Shown here in pieces: positions 1-11,002 of a stretch of 64,000 nt of DNA. Source of the DNA: Stercorarius parasiticus. Taxonomy: Eukaryota; Chordata; Aves; Charadriiformes; Stercorariidae. The stretch covers positions 954,703-1,018,702 of the forward strand of contig VWZL01000170.1 in the NCBI GenBank assembly GCA_013396915.1, in the 5' to 3' direction. Positions within the stretch are counted from its first letter, which is position 1. Each line of letters opens with the position of its first letter. A program made the translations under genes and the position numbers. A model generated the notes under the pieces. It did no database searches. It worked only from the letters and a program-made list of their open reading frames with translations, and was not told the origin of the DNA.

Positions 1-1078
1 TGTAGAAGCTTGAGGGAATCCTTCCCATCCTCCGACTACAGAAAGGAAACTTGAAAGGAAGTCACAGCAGGCTACATGTGACACACTTCACTCTGTATTT
101 TCACTTGTCAGGTATCTGAGCCTACAAGATACACAACGAGCTGGTTATTTCCTTGATCAGTTGCAGGGAGCTGCTGAAATCCCTTTGCTTATGAAATCAA
201 CATAGATAAGCGTAGTCACTGAAGAAAAGACTTATTTCTTCCAATTACCTGCAGCATCCCATCACCATCTCATCTCATCATAGCTCACGATAGGTAATAT
301 TCTCCAGACAATGACTGCAGTTTCAGCATTCAAGCTACAGCTAAAGAGGACTGTTTTTCCAGGAACGGCAATCCTTTGTACAAACTGTATTAGAAAATCT
401 CTAGATTTTCAGATTATCCAAAACTTGAAATCTTGCTGTATACTACATCCGACATTATTTTATTATAGATTTCCCAATATTAGAAATTGACTTAGCTATA
501 TGAGAACAGCAGCTTTAATTTTGAAACTGTATTGAAGGTTAGCATTGAAGATCTCAACCATGAACACGGCTGTAATATCCAGACATCAAAAGACAAACAG
601 AATAAAAATCTAATACCTGTAAATAAAAATTTGTATATGACTCTTTTAAAATTAAGGTTCACAGTGATGAATTTAATAAACTTTATAACAGTAGTTAGTA
701 GTTTTCTCTATAAGGGCTTACTACTGATGGCTTGTCTACATAAATACGATCTTTCTTTTATGGGTGGGAGACATTCCCTGTTAAAATGTTCATCTTAATT
801 GGCATCTGTGTCACTTTAACTAGGTCCTGACTGGTTGCCTCCCTGACTGGCTTGGGATTTCTGGCTAGGGGAATCCTCTCAGCCTATGTTTGGCTTGTTT
901 AAGTCATTGCTTAGGTGTAGCGTGTCCCTGGGTTTATTTCCATGGTGTGCAGAGATCTAATGACCCTCTGGGAAACAGAACTGAGGATCTCTTGGCAATG
1001 GTGCCCCCCCGCCCCAAACTCGCATTCAGAGAGTGGGGGAGATGAAAGGAAGAGATGATAGTTACAGGCAGACTGTAA

Positions 1079-1114
1079 CTGAGTTAATCAGAGCAGACTG
1101 ACTGATTAACTGAG
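1079..1114. repeat. Short imperfect inverted repeat (hairpin potential)
   Basis: The arms are CTGAGTTAATCAG (1079-1091) and CTGATTAACTGAG (1102-1114), complementary at 12 of 13 positions, with a 10-base loop. No function can be assigned. Confidence 0.5.
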
Positions 1115-4100
1115 TCCCTTGTAATTTGCCAGTTGGCATGGCCAGCCTATCTTTGGGATAAAAGATGCTTCCCTAAGTGTATTCAGAACAATTGCCTTTT
1201 AGAAGAATATCAGAGTGTATCTAGTACCTTGGAACAGGCATCGTACCAGCTCCCTGGGTATGAAGGTTTTGATAGATCATTGCTCGTTGTCTTACCTCCA
1301 AGATATACCTCTGGAGCTCCTCTCATGCGGTAGGAAAGAGTGCAGTAGTTTGGAGACAATAATCTTCTCTTTTCCATGCTAGAGCATGGGTCTACTTGTT
1401 CCCTATTTACAAAAAAAGGTGACAGTTTATTCATTGGGTAGTATTCGTTGAAAAACGTACGCTTTTCTCCATAGGAAGCTTACCTCCTAAATGTCCACAG
1501 ATCTTCACAGCCTCTATTTTTCTGCCAGTTGGGGCCACAAGGTACCAATCTAAAGTGTCAAAGCATGACTTAAAGTCCTGAAGAGAATGTTGTTTTGTTT
1601 TCTTTTTTTTCTCCTGCTAAGTTAGATTGTTACATCCTCCACTCAATTATCTTTACTATTAAAACATATTTAAGTTCTGCCGAGGAAGCTGAGCATAAGC
1701 AAAATAAAACAGGATCATCTGGTTCTTCTTTGCATAGGGGTAACTTGTCAAAGTCTTGACAGACACTCTGAAACCACATTGCACACAAAATCAGGTTCAA
1801 TAAACAGTCGCTAAAGAGAGAAAATTTTCTTGCTTTGATAGAATTATACGGATTTTGCAGTTTCTAACTTTAGCTCTATAGTTTACAATAAATATCCTGA
1901 AAGCTTTATTTGATTTTTTTTGAGCAGAGAAAGTATATTTCGTGTCATATTTTCTTTATTAAAAAATCAGAAAGTGAGAGATGCTTACGATTTCCTTAAT
2001 TATTAAGTCTGTTTGCAGTGCTGCAATCTTCTTGTTAAACAAGCAAACAAGAAGAACAATGGATTTTTACTCACTGCCTTGTCAATTCTGAGGTCCTCAA
2101 GGTGATTATTGCTATAGAAGTACGAATAAATTTAATCAGCTGTTCAAGCATACCTTGGGGCCTTTTAAGTTGTGGGTGTTTTTTTTCTTCTGATTATTGC
2201 TGCCTTATAGATCTGAATATTGGCCTTAATTTAACATTTCTCATATTTAAGTGGTCTTGACTGGCATGTCTTACTTTCAGGGCTCTCTAAGTGTATTGCA
2301 TACAGTGTAATGTCAAGTCACTACATTTTTGGAGGAAATACAAAACTATCAACATATGAATAAATTTATTTTTAAAATGGTTTTTGGCCGTGGCTTGTTA
2401 CTGTGCGGCGGATGCATACGTGTGTGGTCTGTAGTAGTAACACAGAGTTCATAGAAATTAGATGAGAGCATCCATGAATGTGTTTTAAGTAAAATCTTCA
2501 TTAGCAAAGCAAGAAACATGAATTCATGCACATTTGCAACACACTCAAACTTCAGCCTCTGAATTCTGCAAAATGCTATGTGGAAATGATTCTTATTCCA
2601 TTGCTTGCTTTGGTCGTCCTTTTGCGTGGAAGAGACACAAAAAGGTATAGGTCCCAATAGCATGTTGAACATCTGGAGAACCTCTCTGGAAGGACTGCAG
2701 ACATCTGTGGGCAGTGCTGTATGGGCAGGTGGGCACGTGTCGAACCAGAGCAGTGAAGTGCCGCTGAAGGAGTTGTACCTTATCTTCCCTGTAAACAGAC
2801 CAGACCCTACTGGACAATAACTGTTGAACGGTAGTACTCTTGGTAGGATTTTTTTTCTTCAATGGAAGATGCATTCAGAGCTGTACATTTAGCCCAGGGG
2901 GCATGTGCTGTTGCTTTCTGTTTTCCTTTTAAATTTCTTGCATTAGACCTCAGTGCTTTCCTCTGCTCATTGTGTGAGCAGGGACCTGAGTCCAGGAGAC
3001 TTGCCTTTACATGAGGAGGAAGATGAAGAGATTGCTCTGTGGCTTGCTTTAACTTTTCACTCACCCCACTGGAAGCCCATATGGATAAGATACAGGAATT
3101 GCGTCTCTACACATCGGTAAATAACGGTGATAAGTAAGTGATGGAGATAATGGCTGAAACAAGTCATCATGCCTCTTACTGCATGTTGAACTACTGGCAG
3201 CAAACGCTTGTGAGCAGAACTGTGTAAAAATTAGTGAGACACCAGATATGCTAACCTGTTTCCTTTGGACAGCTAGTCTCATTGCAGATATGTCAGAATA
3301 TGGATATAGGTCACTTCATATATAGAAGTCCTTGTGGTACTCAGTGTCTTGTTCATACGACCGCATTGGAAATACTTGATTAGAGCTAAAACTGATTATT
3401 TTAATGAAGGTGTACTGAATCATACTGGCTACAGTGGATACCTCATCAAACAGGAAATGGACAAAAAATGCCTTTATGCCCTGGTCCTGTACTTACATGC
3501 CTGAGTTAAACATGTCCGTAAGTGTTTGTGTGATGACAGCTTATGTCAGCAAGTTTTCCTTTGTGGTGCTTGACCTGGGTTTTTTCTTGTAGACAGAAGT
3601 AAAAAGGAGCTCAGTTTCCTAATGGATTTGGAAAACAGATGACTATCTTGTGTTTCCCACAAGTTGTGAGCTGGCCTGATACTTGAAGTACTGGGGCAGG
3701 GCTGGTTTTATGTAGCATGGAGCTCCAAGCAAAGCTTGGGCCCTACATTTTTGGCCCTATAAATAATAGTTGTTTTGCTTTCTGGAGCTCCTCAGGGCCC
3801 ATACTGGTTCACAGTGTAAATCCCATCCTGTCTTCCTCTGCTCCCCTGGTTAATTTTCTCACTTCTTCATTCCAGGACCTCCTTCCACATTTTTACCTCA
3901 AATAGTAGGTTCTGATACTGCTGCAGAATCAGTGGCTAGCTATTGGCAGTAGCTACTTAGGAGATAAGTTCATATGTTAATGGCTCTGTGCTCCAACACT
4001 GGCATCAGCTGAAGATGAGTGCGTATTTGATATATTCCCTGTGAACCACTCAGCTAATGTGCAGTAGCACAAAATGAATCTGCAAAAACAGAAGACGTGA

Positions 4101-5086
4101 AATAGTTCACCTGGACTGCATATAACCAAGACTGGTCTTGATTTAAACCACTCAGCTGTGGGATTGTGATGAAGCTATATGAGCCATTTTTAAATTATAA
4201 TTAAAGGTTTTAAAACAGGTTTGAGTTCACTGAGCCCTCCCTCTCACTTGATTAATCAGTGATTTATACATATATAATGACTTTAACTGACTTAGGGGGT
4301 AATTTATGTCATGATGTGCATGATATATGGATCTAAATAGACTAAGTAGAGGGAAAAAGGAACCATCTGTTCCCTAGAAAACCGTCTGCTGTCAGAAGGA
4401 TTCAAGAATAGTGTTTGAAAAATGTGTTTAGAAAACCAGGAATAAATTTATCTAAATTTCTTGTGCTATCTGGATGACATTCTCATTGGCTATATATTGC
4501 CCGACAAAAAAGGTTAGGATCTTGAATTTTTAAGCTTTTACATGACTTCATGCTGTATTTTTGTGAACGTATATAACGTTTTTTGTCCTGGTCTTCACAG
4601 TGCTCATGGAACACTGTTTTTGCAGCTACAGGATGGATACAGAGATCCCAACACCCCACTGCCCAAGTTTAAATACTACGTGCACCAAACAAGTAGGACA
4701 GCTTTATTTCGGGCAGGTGTTTGAAAGCAGAGGTGTCATTCTTTGTGCCACTTACCAACCTACCTAGTGGGGTTTGTCAAGTAAGAAATATCCTTCTGCC
4801 CTCTCTTATGCCGTATGAGCAAGTTAGCTATCGTAAGAAAAACATTTATGCATATTCTTAAATTTGCACATGCAAACTTTGTATGATCTTCAATAGGACG
4901 ACTCATGCATCCAAACTTAAGCAAATGCGCAGGCACTTGCGGGATCAGGGCTTAACTTTCTGCCTGAGGGGAAAAATCATAGATGCATGCAGCAACTAAA
5001 ATACAAAGGCAGACTGGTGTGTGCTCCAGAAACTATAGACAGGAACTGCAAAAGCCGTTGCAAGTTCTTTTATGTTCTACCTTGTC

Positions 5087-5101
5087 TTTTTTTTTTTTTT
5101 T
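5087..5101 (+). repeat. Poly-T tract (15 T)
   Basis: Uninterrupted run of T at the upstream edge of the CpG island. No retrogene body is visible next to it. Confidence 0.9.
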
Positions 5102-5741
5102 CCTAATACTACAGGTCTGTTGCTTTTTAAATTAAATATATCTGTGGCAAGGTCATTATTTAACAGCATGCTGGGGAAAACATTTCCTGCCAAGGCTACT
5201 TTCAAAGTCGGCCCCTCCTGGACCCTCACCGGTGTCTCCTGAAGCCCTTCCCCGCGGGCTTCAACAACCCCGGCTCCCCGACCTGACGCCCCCAGCGAGA
5301 CCCGGCGGGACACGCCGCCCGCCCCGGCGGCCCAGCAGGGGTCAGTGGTGCCGCGGCGTGCGGGGCCGCGGCCGCCAGGAGGGGCGGCGGCGGCAGCAGG
5401 AGCCGGCGGGGGTACCCAGGGGTCCGGACCGGCACCGGGAGCATCGCCCCCACCCCACCACCGGCACCGCTGAGCCCCGGGAGAGGGCAAGCGAGGGTCC
5501 GGTTCCGGCCCTGGGATGCCGGTGGGGTACCGTCAGATGCGGCGCGGTGTTGCGGGTCGGTCCGCGGGCTGCGCCGGTGCCGCTGCCAGGCGGGCGGGCG
5601 CGGAGCATCCAGCCCACCGGCGGCGGCGACGGCTCCTCGGCCTGGCAGGTGCCGCCCCCAGTCCTCCCGCCGACGCCCGCCCGCCCGCCCGGCGGGAGCC
5701 CTGCGCGGCGGAGGGCAGGAGGCGGCCGTCGGCTGCCCGTC

Positions 5742-5843
5742 NNNNNNNNNNNNNNNNNNNNNNNNNNNNNNNNNNNNNNNNNNNNNNNNNNNNNNNNNNN
5801 NNNNNNNNNNNNNNNNNNNNNNNNNNNNNNNNNNNNNNNNNNN
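5742..5843. other. Assembly gap (102 N)
   Basis: Run of 102 N inside the CpG island. The right edge is homopolymeric (T7 then a C run then TTTTCCC), typical of failed or low-quality reads at a GC-rich promoter. The real length is unknown, because about 100 N is often a placeholder. Core promoter or 5' UTR sequence may be missing. Confidence 0.97.
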
Positions 5844-5908
5844 TTTTTTTCCCCCCCCCTTTTCCCATAGGGAGCGCCCGGCACCCCCCGTCCAGCCTCT
5901 TCCGCGGG

Positions 5909-5953
5909 ATGGCGGCGGCGGGCCGCTCCGTGGGGCTGGGCGCTGCGCCCTAG
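5909..5953 (+). other. Possible upstream ORF (14 codons) in the EPB41L4A 5' leader
   Basis: An ATG in strong context (G at -3, G at +4) opens a 14-codon frame, [14 protein letters not shown], ending in TAG at 5951-5953. The stop lies 140 bases before the main ATG at 6094. It matters only if transcription starts upstream of 5909, which the sequence cannot show. If so, it would be expected to reduce translation of the main frame or make it depend on re-initiation. The alanine-rich content is also what random CpG-island sequence gives. Confidence 0.35.
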
Positions 5954-6093
5954 CAGCCGCCGGTCTCCAGCCGCTGCGGCGGGGCGCGGAGCCGGGCGCG
6001 GCCCAAGCCCCGGCTGCGCTTCAGCCCCACTCCGCCGCCGCCGCTCGGGGCTCTTCTCGCCTGCCCGCCCCGTCGCCGGCCATCGCAGCAGGC

Positions 6094-6192
6094 ATGGGCT
6101 GTTTCTGCGCGGTCCCGGAGGAATTTTACTGCGAAGTTTTGCTCCTGGACGAGTCCAAGCTGACCCTGACGACCCAGCAGCAGGGCATCAAG
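6094..6192 (+). CDS. EPB41L4A: EPB41L4A coding exon 1 (residues 1-33), FERM protein band 4.1-like 4A
   Basis: This exon encodes the amino terminus of band 4.1-like protein 4A (NBL4), a FERM-domain protein of the 4.1 superfamily thought to link membrane proteins to the cortical cytoskeleton. It begins [15 protein letters not shown] and ends QQQGIK, which matches the vertebrate EPB41L4A start as I remember it. The F1 (ubiquitin-like) lobe of FERM begins near residue 10. The start ATG has G at -3 and G at +4, and the family's usual start is used. The exon ends in phase 0 at AAG followed by the donor GTAAGG. Only 33 codons lie here, and exon 2 is 53.85 kb downstream. The vertebrate protein is roughly 600-700 residues, so most of the gene is outside the window. 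The open frame that continues past 6192 is intron read-through. Identification rests on the match and on the agreeing exon 2. Confidence 0.94.
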
Positions 6193-6198
6193 GTAAGG
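6193..6198 (+). other. EPB41L4A: 5' splice donor of intron 1
   Basis: AAG followed by GTAAGG is a near-consensus U2-type donor. It falls exactly after codon 33 (Lys), where the EPB41L4A protein continues with the residues encoded by exon 2. Confidence 0.93.
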
Positions 6199-6895
6199 GC
6201 GGACGGTGGGGCGGCGGACGTGCTGCGGGAGGATTCCCGTGCCCCCTCCCCCGCCTGCTCCGGGTCCGGGCTCTGCGCCCTGCGGTGCGGCTGCCCGGCG
6301 GCCTCCGCCTCCCCACCTCCTTTCGGCAGCCGGGGAGGGAGCGGCGGTAGGAAATAAAAGGGTTTTCGGGATCCCGCGGGAGGCGAAAACAAAAAACCAA
6401 CTTCGTAACTTTGTCGCGCAAGGGACAGATGAATGGAGAAGAGGCGTGCCGGTGGGGCAGACGTGGCTTTGGAGACTTTAACTTTGAGATACTCATTTAA
6501 GTGAGCAGGTGCGGACCGCTCCGGAGCTCTCGGGACACTTGGCACAAGTATTTTTCTATGCCTTCTACCAAAAAAACAAAATAAAAAAAAGGAAGAGGCG
6601 GCTGTGTAGAGGGGGTGCTGCGGACCCGCGTTGGGTCATTCCCCTCTCCCTCCGCCTCCGGCCGCGGCTGCCTGCCCTGCCTGGCCCTCGCCGCTGCGGC
6701 GGGGCAGAGCCCGCAGCCTCCCCCGGCCCCGGGGCTGGCGGGGCAGCAGCTCCTGAGCCGGAGGGTGCGGGTGTGTGAAAGTCCATCCGCGTCTCCAGCC
6801 CCGTGACCGGTGGCCTGGTCGGTGGGAAAAGCTCTGGGGCTGCTGCAGCAGGCTCGGGGCGGGTGAGCTCTTCAGAGTCGTCAGCTGCCAAACGC

Positions 6896-9239
6896 TAATG
6901 GGCCCTGACAGAGCATGTGAAAACTGAGATTTTTCTAAAGGCCCTTAACTTGGTTCTGTTTGGTTAAGCCTGATGGCAGCAAATGGCATCTCTCAGGCAC
7001 TCGAAGCCCTTGTTCGAAAAGCCAGAGGCTTGAATTTATTAGCCACGTAAGAATGTGGTTTCAGTGTTGGATCAGGAAAAAAAGAAAAAGCAAAAAAATC
7101 AGTTCTTCTAAAATCTATTCTTGGAAATGGCTGATCTATTTTACTTTAGAAATTCAAAGAATAGAAATCTGTACGCCTGTATGTTTCAGCGTGAATGATT
7201 AAAGTTTGGTGAAGCAACTGGGGAAAGGAAGACCTAAAGGGAGGGGAGTGAGTCTAAATTTAATAATATAATTTTAACTATAATCTGTTAAACTCCAGCT
7301 CTACATGTATGGAGAATTGTCAGGCTTTGCTGAATCAACTGTCTGCTCATAAATAGGCTCGTAAATCCATGCTTAGCACAGAGGAGTAAGCAAATCACTG
7401 TGACGCTGGAATTCAGTACCTACGTAGGGTATTTGAAGTCTAAGTTTAGACACTTCTGAAAAACTTCACTTTATATGTGAAGATGTGGCTATGTATGTTA
7501 TGCATGCACATATGCTTTTGTTGCCTGTAAATGTGCAGTCACAGAAGACGTATATTAAAAGAATAAGCTGCAAAGATAGTCCTATGGTTAGCTTTGTGAA
7601 TCCAAAGCTTGAAAGATGATGGGTTTGTGCAGAGTCTAATAAAAATTAATGTCCCATGGGAAAGAAAGGGTCTGAAGATGTAACTACTTTTTAAGAAGGC
7701 ATGATTTACAGTGTTGTGAACCGTCTAGCTTAAGATGAGGGTGTGGTTTCCTGCCATTCTTAGTGCGATCTGAATGTGGTACGATGCTAAAGATTTCACC
7801 CCTTCCACCTGCTCCTTCTCTGTCTCGAATCTGACCGTGGAGGAGTCATAGAGTCAGTTGGAACAGCGTGTGGATCTGACAGAAAAGTAGTGGTTTGTTA
7901 ACATTTTGGGGTAGGCGCTGAAACTGCACAGCAGTGAACTTTAGGGAAAGGAGAATCACCTTTCTTGTAGCAGTCTGGTTTTTTTGTTTTTTTTTTTTTT
8001 AAATTAAATTTGTATAACGTGAAGCCACACCCCAGCAGTGTAACTCCATGAGCCTTTGAAAGCCTACAGAGAGGAAGTGCATAGCTCTCCCCATGTCAGT
8101 GGTTTCCACCATTGTGTTCTCCCTTGCCTTTGTACACGCACGAGTGTTTGTGCAGCTGCGGGTGAAGAGCAGCCCAAGTCCAGCTGAAGGGTAACCACTG
8201 GTTTTTGCTTTTGCTGGGTTAGTCTGTGGCTGGAATGGTGCCCTGATCTGCTTCACAGCTGGAGGAGGGCAGAACAGGCTCTTTCAACACAGCCCTGGCT
8301 TATGCCCTTTTAAACTGCTGAGGGAGCGTTCATGTTGTTTGTGTTCTGCAGGTTTCCACTGAAGTTACATGATTATTTCTAAGTAAAACAGAACTTGAAA
8401 TTTGCCATGTTCTGTCATTTAGCACTTTAACCTCGAAATATGAATGTTTTGTTTTAATTCTTTTGTTAGCATGTACATGTCTGAAAATACAGCGTCCCAT
8501 ATTTGTATTTATAGACTTTCAGCTTTGGCACTGAGTTACAGATTATAAATGTTCTTATGTATTTTATTTTAAAACAAAGATATCCTCAGAACTTCAGGTT
8601 CTGGATGTAATCTTTCTTTTGTCTTCACACTTCTAATTGAGCTCCCAGCTATACAGGAAATGTATGGTTTTGGTGCTGTTTCACAAATCTTGAAGTATTA
8701 CATGAGCAGAGATTTTAAGTGGTTATACCAGAAACTTCATTCCCTTCTTTTTTGCCCAAGCAGACAGTCTGCTAGAAATAAAAACCACAAATTAATAGCC
8801 ATTTACTGTCTGTGTACTTACTTGATATTAGTGGATTTATTCCTATTTACTTTGAAGGGTAGAAGACTGACCTCTGTGACTGTAGGAGTCCTAGGCAACT
8901 TAATTTCTTCATTGAATCTGAAATAAAGGCATGAAGTAGATGCTTGTTTCTGAACTGATGTAGAGTTTTGAAGTTGCATTGCTTGGTTTGCATGGTGGTT
9001 ATTTCTGGCTTGCTATGCTTGACAACAACTATATGCAGCCAAATATGACATTTTTGAATTACTGGTTTTATTAACACATTCTTGGGACTACGGTGGGCTT
9101 TAAGTTATGCTTCAAATTAAACTAATGAGCAGAGGTGGCACAAGACTAAGAATTTGAGTGCAATTTAGAGATACTTGTCTCTTCTCTGTGGACTTCAAAG
9201 AGCTTGTTAGGGGCAGGAAAGGATTGGGTTTTTTTGGTT
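6896..9239. other. Unique intronic sequence, no named feature
   Basis: AT-rich sequence following the CpG island. It includes interrupted poly-T near 7980-8001. No coding segment or recognisable repeat seen. Confidence 0.5.
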
Positions 9240-9374
9240 CCAAGTGGGGAAGTAGAGGTGCAAAGAGGTTGAGTGACTTTTCCAAGGTCGTGCAACAGGT
9301 CAACATGGGGGCCAGGAATAAAATTCCTCTAGGCTGGTAGCAGCTGACCAGTCTGCCATGGGCCATGCTGTCTG
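9240..9374 (-). repeat. Ancient MIR-like tRNA-derived SINE, reverse orientation
   Basis: The + strand reads AAGTGGGGAAGTAGAGGTGC, then AGAGGTTGAGTGACTT, then CCAAGGTCGTGCAA. This is the reverse complement of the conserved core of MIR/CORE-type amniote SINEs (GGGGAAACTGAGGCACAGAG, AGGTTAAGTGACTTGCCCAA, GGTCACACAG). A degraded tRNA-like head follows toward 9374, ending near CCATGGGCCATGCTG. Divergence is high, as expected of an old insertion. Such copies are sparse but known in birds and other sauropsids. The boundaries are approximate. Confidence 0.65.
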
Positions 9375-10604
9375 GAGGAGTTGGTGATGATCTCTTCCTT
9401 GTAATTGCTCAAACTGACTTCTGCTTCTCATAGTTTCTTTCTGTTTTCTCACTGTGCTGTCTTGCTGTTTTCCCTTTATGTTTTTGCGTTTTAAGTTCAG
9501 AGCAGTGTTGTATCAAAATGTGGAAGCTGGCTCTCCAGCCTTCTGGTTTACAGCAGCCTGGTAATAGCTAGATAATCAGGAAAGGGCATCAAATATCTCA
9601 CAATCTCATTTTTTATGTTTCCCTATAGTACATTATTAGTAAGAGGTATTTTGGAGAGTACATGTTTTGAGATGATAAAGCAATGGCAATTGTTAGTCCA
9701 AACAATTTTGGATTAACAGAGGCTATTCACCAGGTTCTGGTACAGTTTGTCTAACGAAGATATATGGTCTTAAATTGGGGCAGCTTTTCCTCTAAGAAGG
9801 ATGTTCAAGATGCCAATTAAGAAGTGGGTTTTTAACAGACCGTTGCTACAAATATGGTAAGAATTAGCTGTTAAATGAAAAAATAATCACTGTTCCAGGA
9901 CTGTTATTTTGACTCATCTTCACATAGATTAAACAGTAACTTAGGCATTTTTATGGTACTGTAAAAGTACCATGAGTAGGTATAGGTTATTTGTTGATGT
10001 CACAAGACATGTCAGTAGTGTTTTGACATGATGCCTGACTGATGGGTTGTGGGCATTACGTATTTTGATTCTGTTAAGCATTGAAGTAATTGTCCTCGCA
10101 GAAGGAGACTGGTGTGCCTTGTTGCACAAACTTGTTATTGGAGGTCAAGAAAACCTCTGTGGGCCCTTAGAAAATACTGCTATGAAGCCTATTTGTGATT
10201 AGCCGTTTCACAAAGAATTGTCAACATGTAATGAGTATGTAACAGGAATTTAACAACTCTTTTACTTATTTTTCTTGAGAACATCTTTTAAGGCAAATGT
10301 TTGTATTCTTTTTCCTGAAGAAAAATATTATGAAACATCTCTATTTTATGTTTGTACCTCTTTGGTGGGAATGAAATTCTTCAAAAAAACAATACCTACT
10401 TCTCCAGTGAGCAAGCTCTCTAATTAGTCTCGAGCCATCTGGTTATTGCACTTTTGAAGTATTCCTTGAAATTCCTCTCTGACCACTATTTTTGTGCTAA
10501 GTCCTATTTAATGTGACACATGTGATGGGCCAACAGCAAAGTTTCATTATAAGAGAAGTGATGAATAGGATAGATACACTAATTCTTCCTGGAAAACTCC
10601 ATTT
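9375..10604. other. Unique intronic sequence, no named feature
   Basis: AT-rich intron with no supported gene or repeat. Confidence 0.5.
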
Positions 10605-11002
10605 ACAGCATATTGAGGGATTTGGGTCTTTTCAGTCTGGAAAAAAGAAGACTGAGGGGGAACCTTATCAACACTTACAAATACTTAAAGGGTGGTGTCA
10701 GGAGGACGGGGCCAGGCTCTTTTCAGTGGTGCCCAGCAACAGGACAAGAGGTAAGGGGCACAAACTTGAGCATAGGAAGTTCCATCTAAACATGAGGAGG
10801 AACTTCTTTACTTTGAGGGTGGCAGAGCACTGGAACAGGCTGCTCAGAGAGGTGGTGGAGTCTCCATCTCTGGAGACATTCAAAACCCGCCTGGACGCGT
10901 TCCTGTGCAACCTGCTGTAGGTGACCCTGCTCTGGCAGGGGGGTTGGACTAGGTGATCTCCAGAGGTCCCTTCCAACCCTACGATTCTGTGATTCTGTGA
11001 TA
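10605..11002 (+). mobile_element. CR1 LINE, 5'-truncated 3' end, sense
   Basis: This is the last part of the CR1 reverse-transcriptase ORF plus the 3' UTR. In frame from about 10612 it reads as a degraded CR1 carboxy terminus, with [39 protein letters not shown] and [10 protein letters not shown], and a stop at 10918-10920. The typical CR1 tail follows: a GGGGGGTTGGACTAGGTGAT block, a CCCTTCCAACCCTACGATTC block, and two ATTCTGTG-type octamer units. Severe 5' truncation is normal for CR1. The open frame extending upstream to 10513 is fortuitous unique sequence. The element is inactive. Confidence 0.93.

Larger units (their letters stand above)
1..5214. other. Upstream flank of EPB41L4A, no supported gene
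   Basis: AT-rich sequence with frequent stops in all frames. The open frames here are under about 110 codons, overlap each other on both strands and show no family motif, so I call none of them coding. A short imperfect inverted repeat sits at 1079-1114, and a run of 15 T ends at 5101 just before the CpG island. I see no transposable element I can name. Distal regulatory elements cannot be excluded from sequence alone. Confidence 0.6.
5215..6895 (+). promoter_or_regulatory. EPB41L4A: CpG island promoter of EPB41L4A
   Basis: Base composition changes abruptly from AT-rich flank to very GC-rich, CpG-dense DNA at about 5215 and returns to AT-rich by about 6895. The block contains many GC-box-like runs, such as CGGGCGGGCGCGG near 5588 and repeated CCCGCC units near 5667, and I see no convincing TATA box close to the start codon. 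It surrounds the first coding exon, as expected for a CpG-island promoter of a broadly expressed gene. The transcription start cannot be placed and may lie beside or inside the assembly gap. Long open frames here on both strands are by-products of high GC, because stop codons are rare, and are not genes. Whether the island also drives an antisense transcript cannot be judged. Confidence 0.85.

Noticed and set aside
5077..5953. Long overlapping open frames on both strands upstream of exon 1
   Set aside because: They arise from stop-poor CpG-island sequence and some run through the N gap. The translations are low-complexity Gly/Pro/Arg/Ala.
6193..6357. Extension of the EPB41L4A frame past residue 33
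   Set aside because: A consensus donor follows codon 33, and the known protein continues with the sequence found at 60043, so this is intron read-through.
10513..10920. 135-codon open frame
   Set aside because: Its second half is a decayed CR1 reverse-transcriptase end and its first part is unique intron. It is not a host gene.
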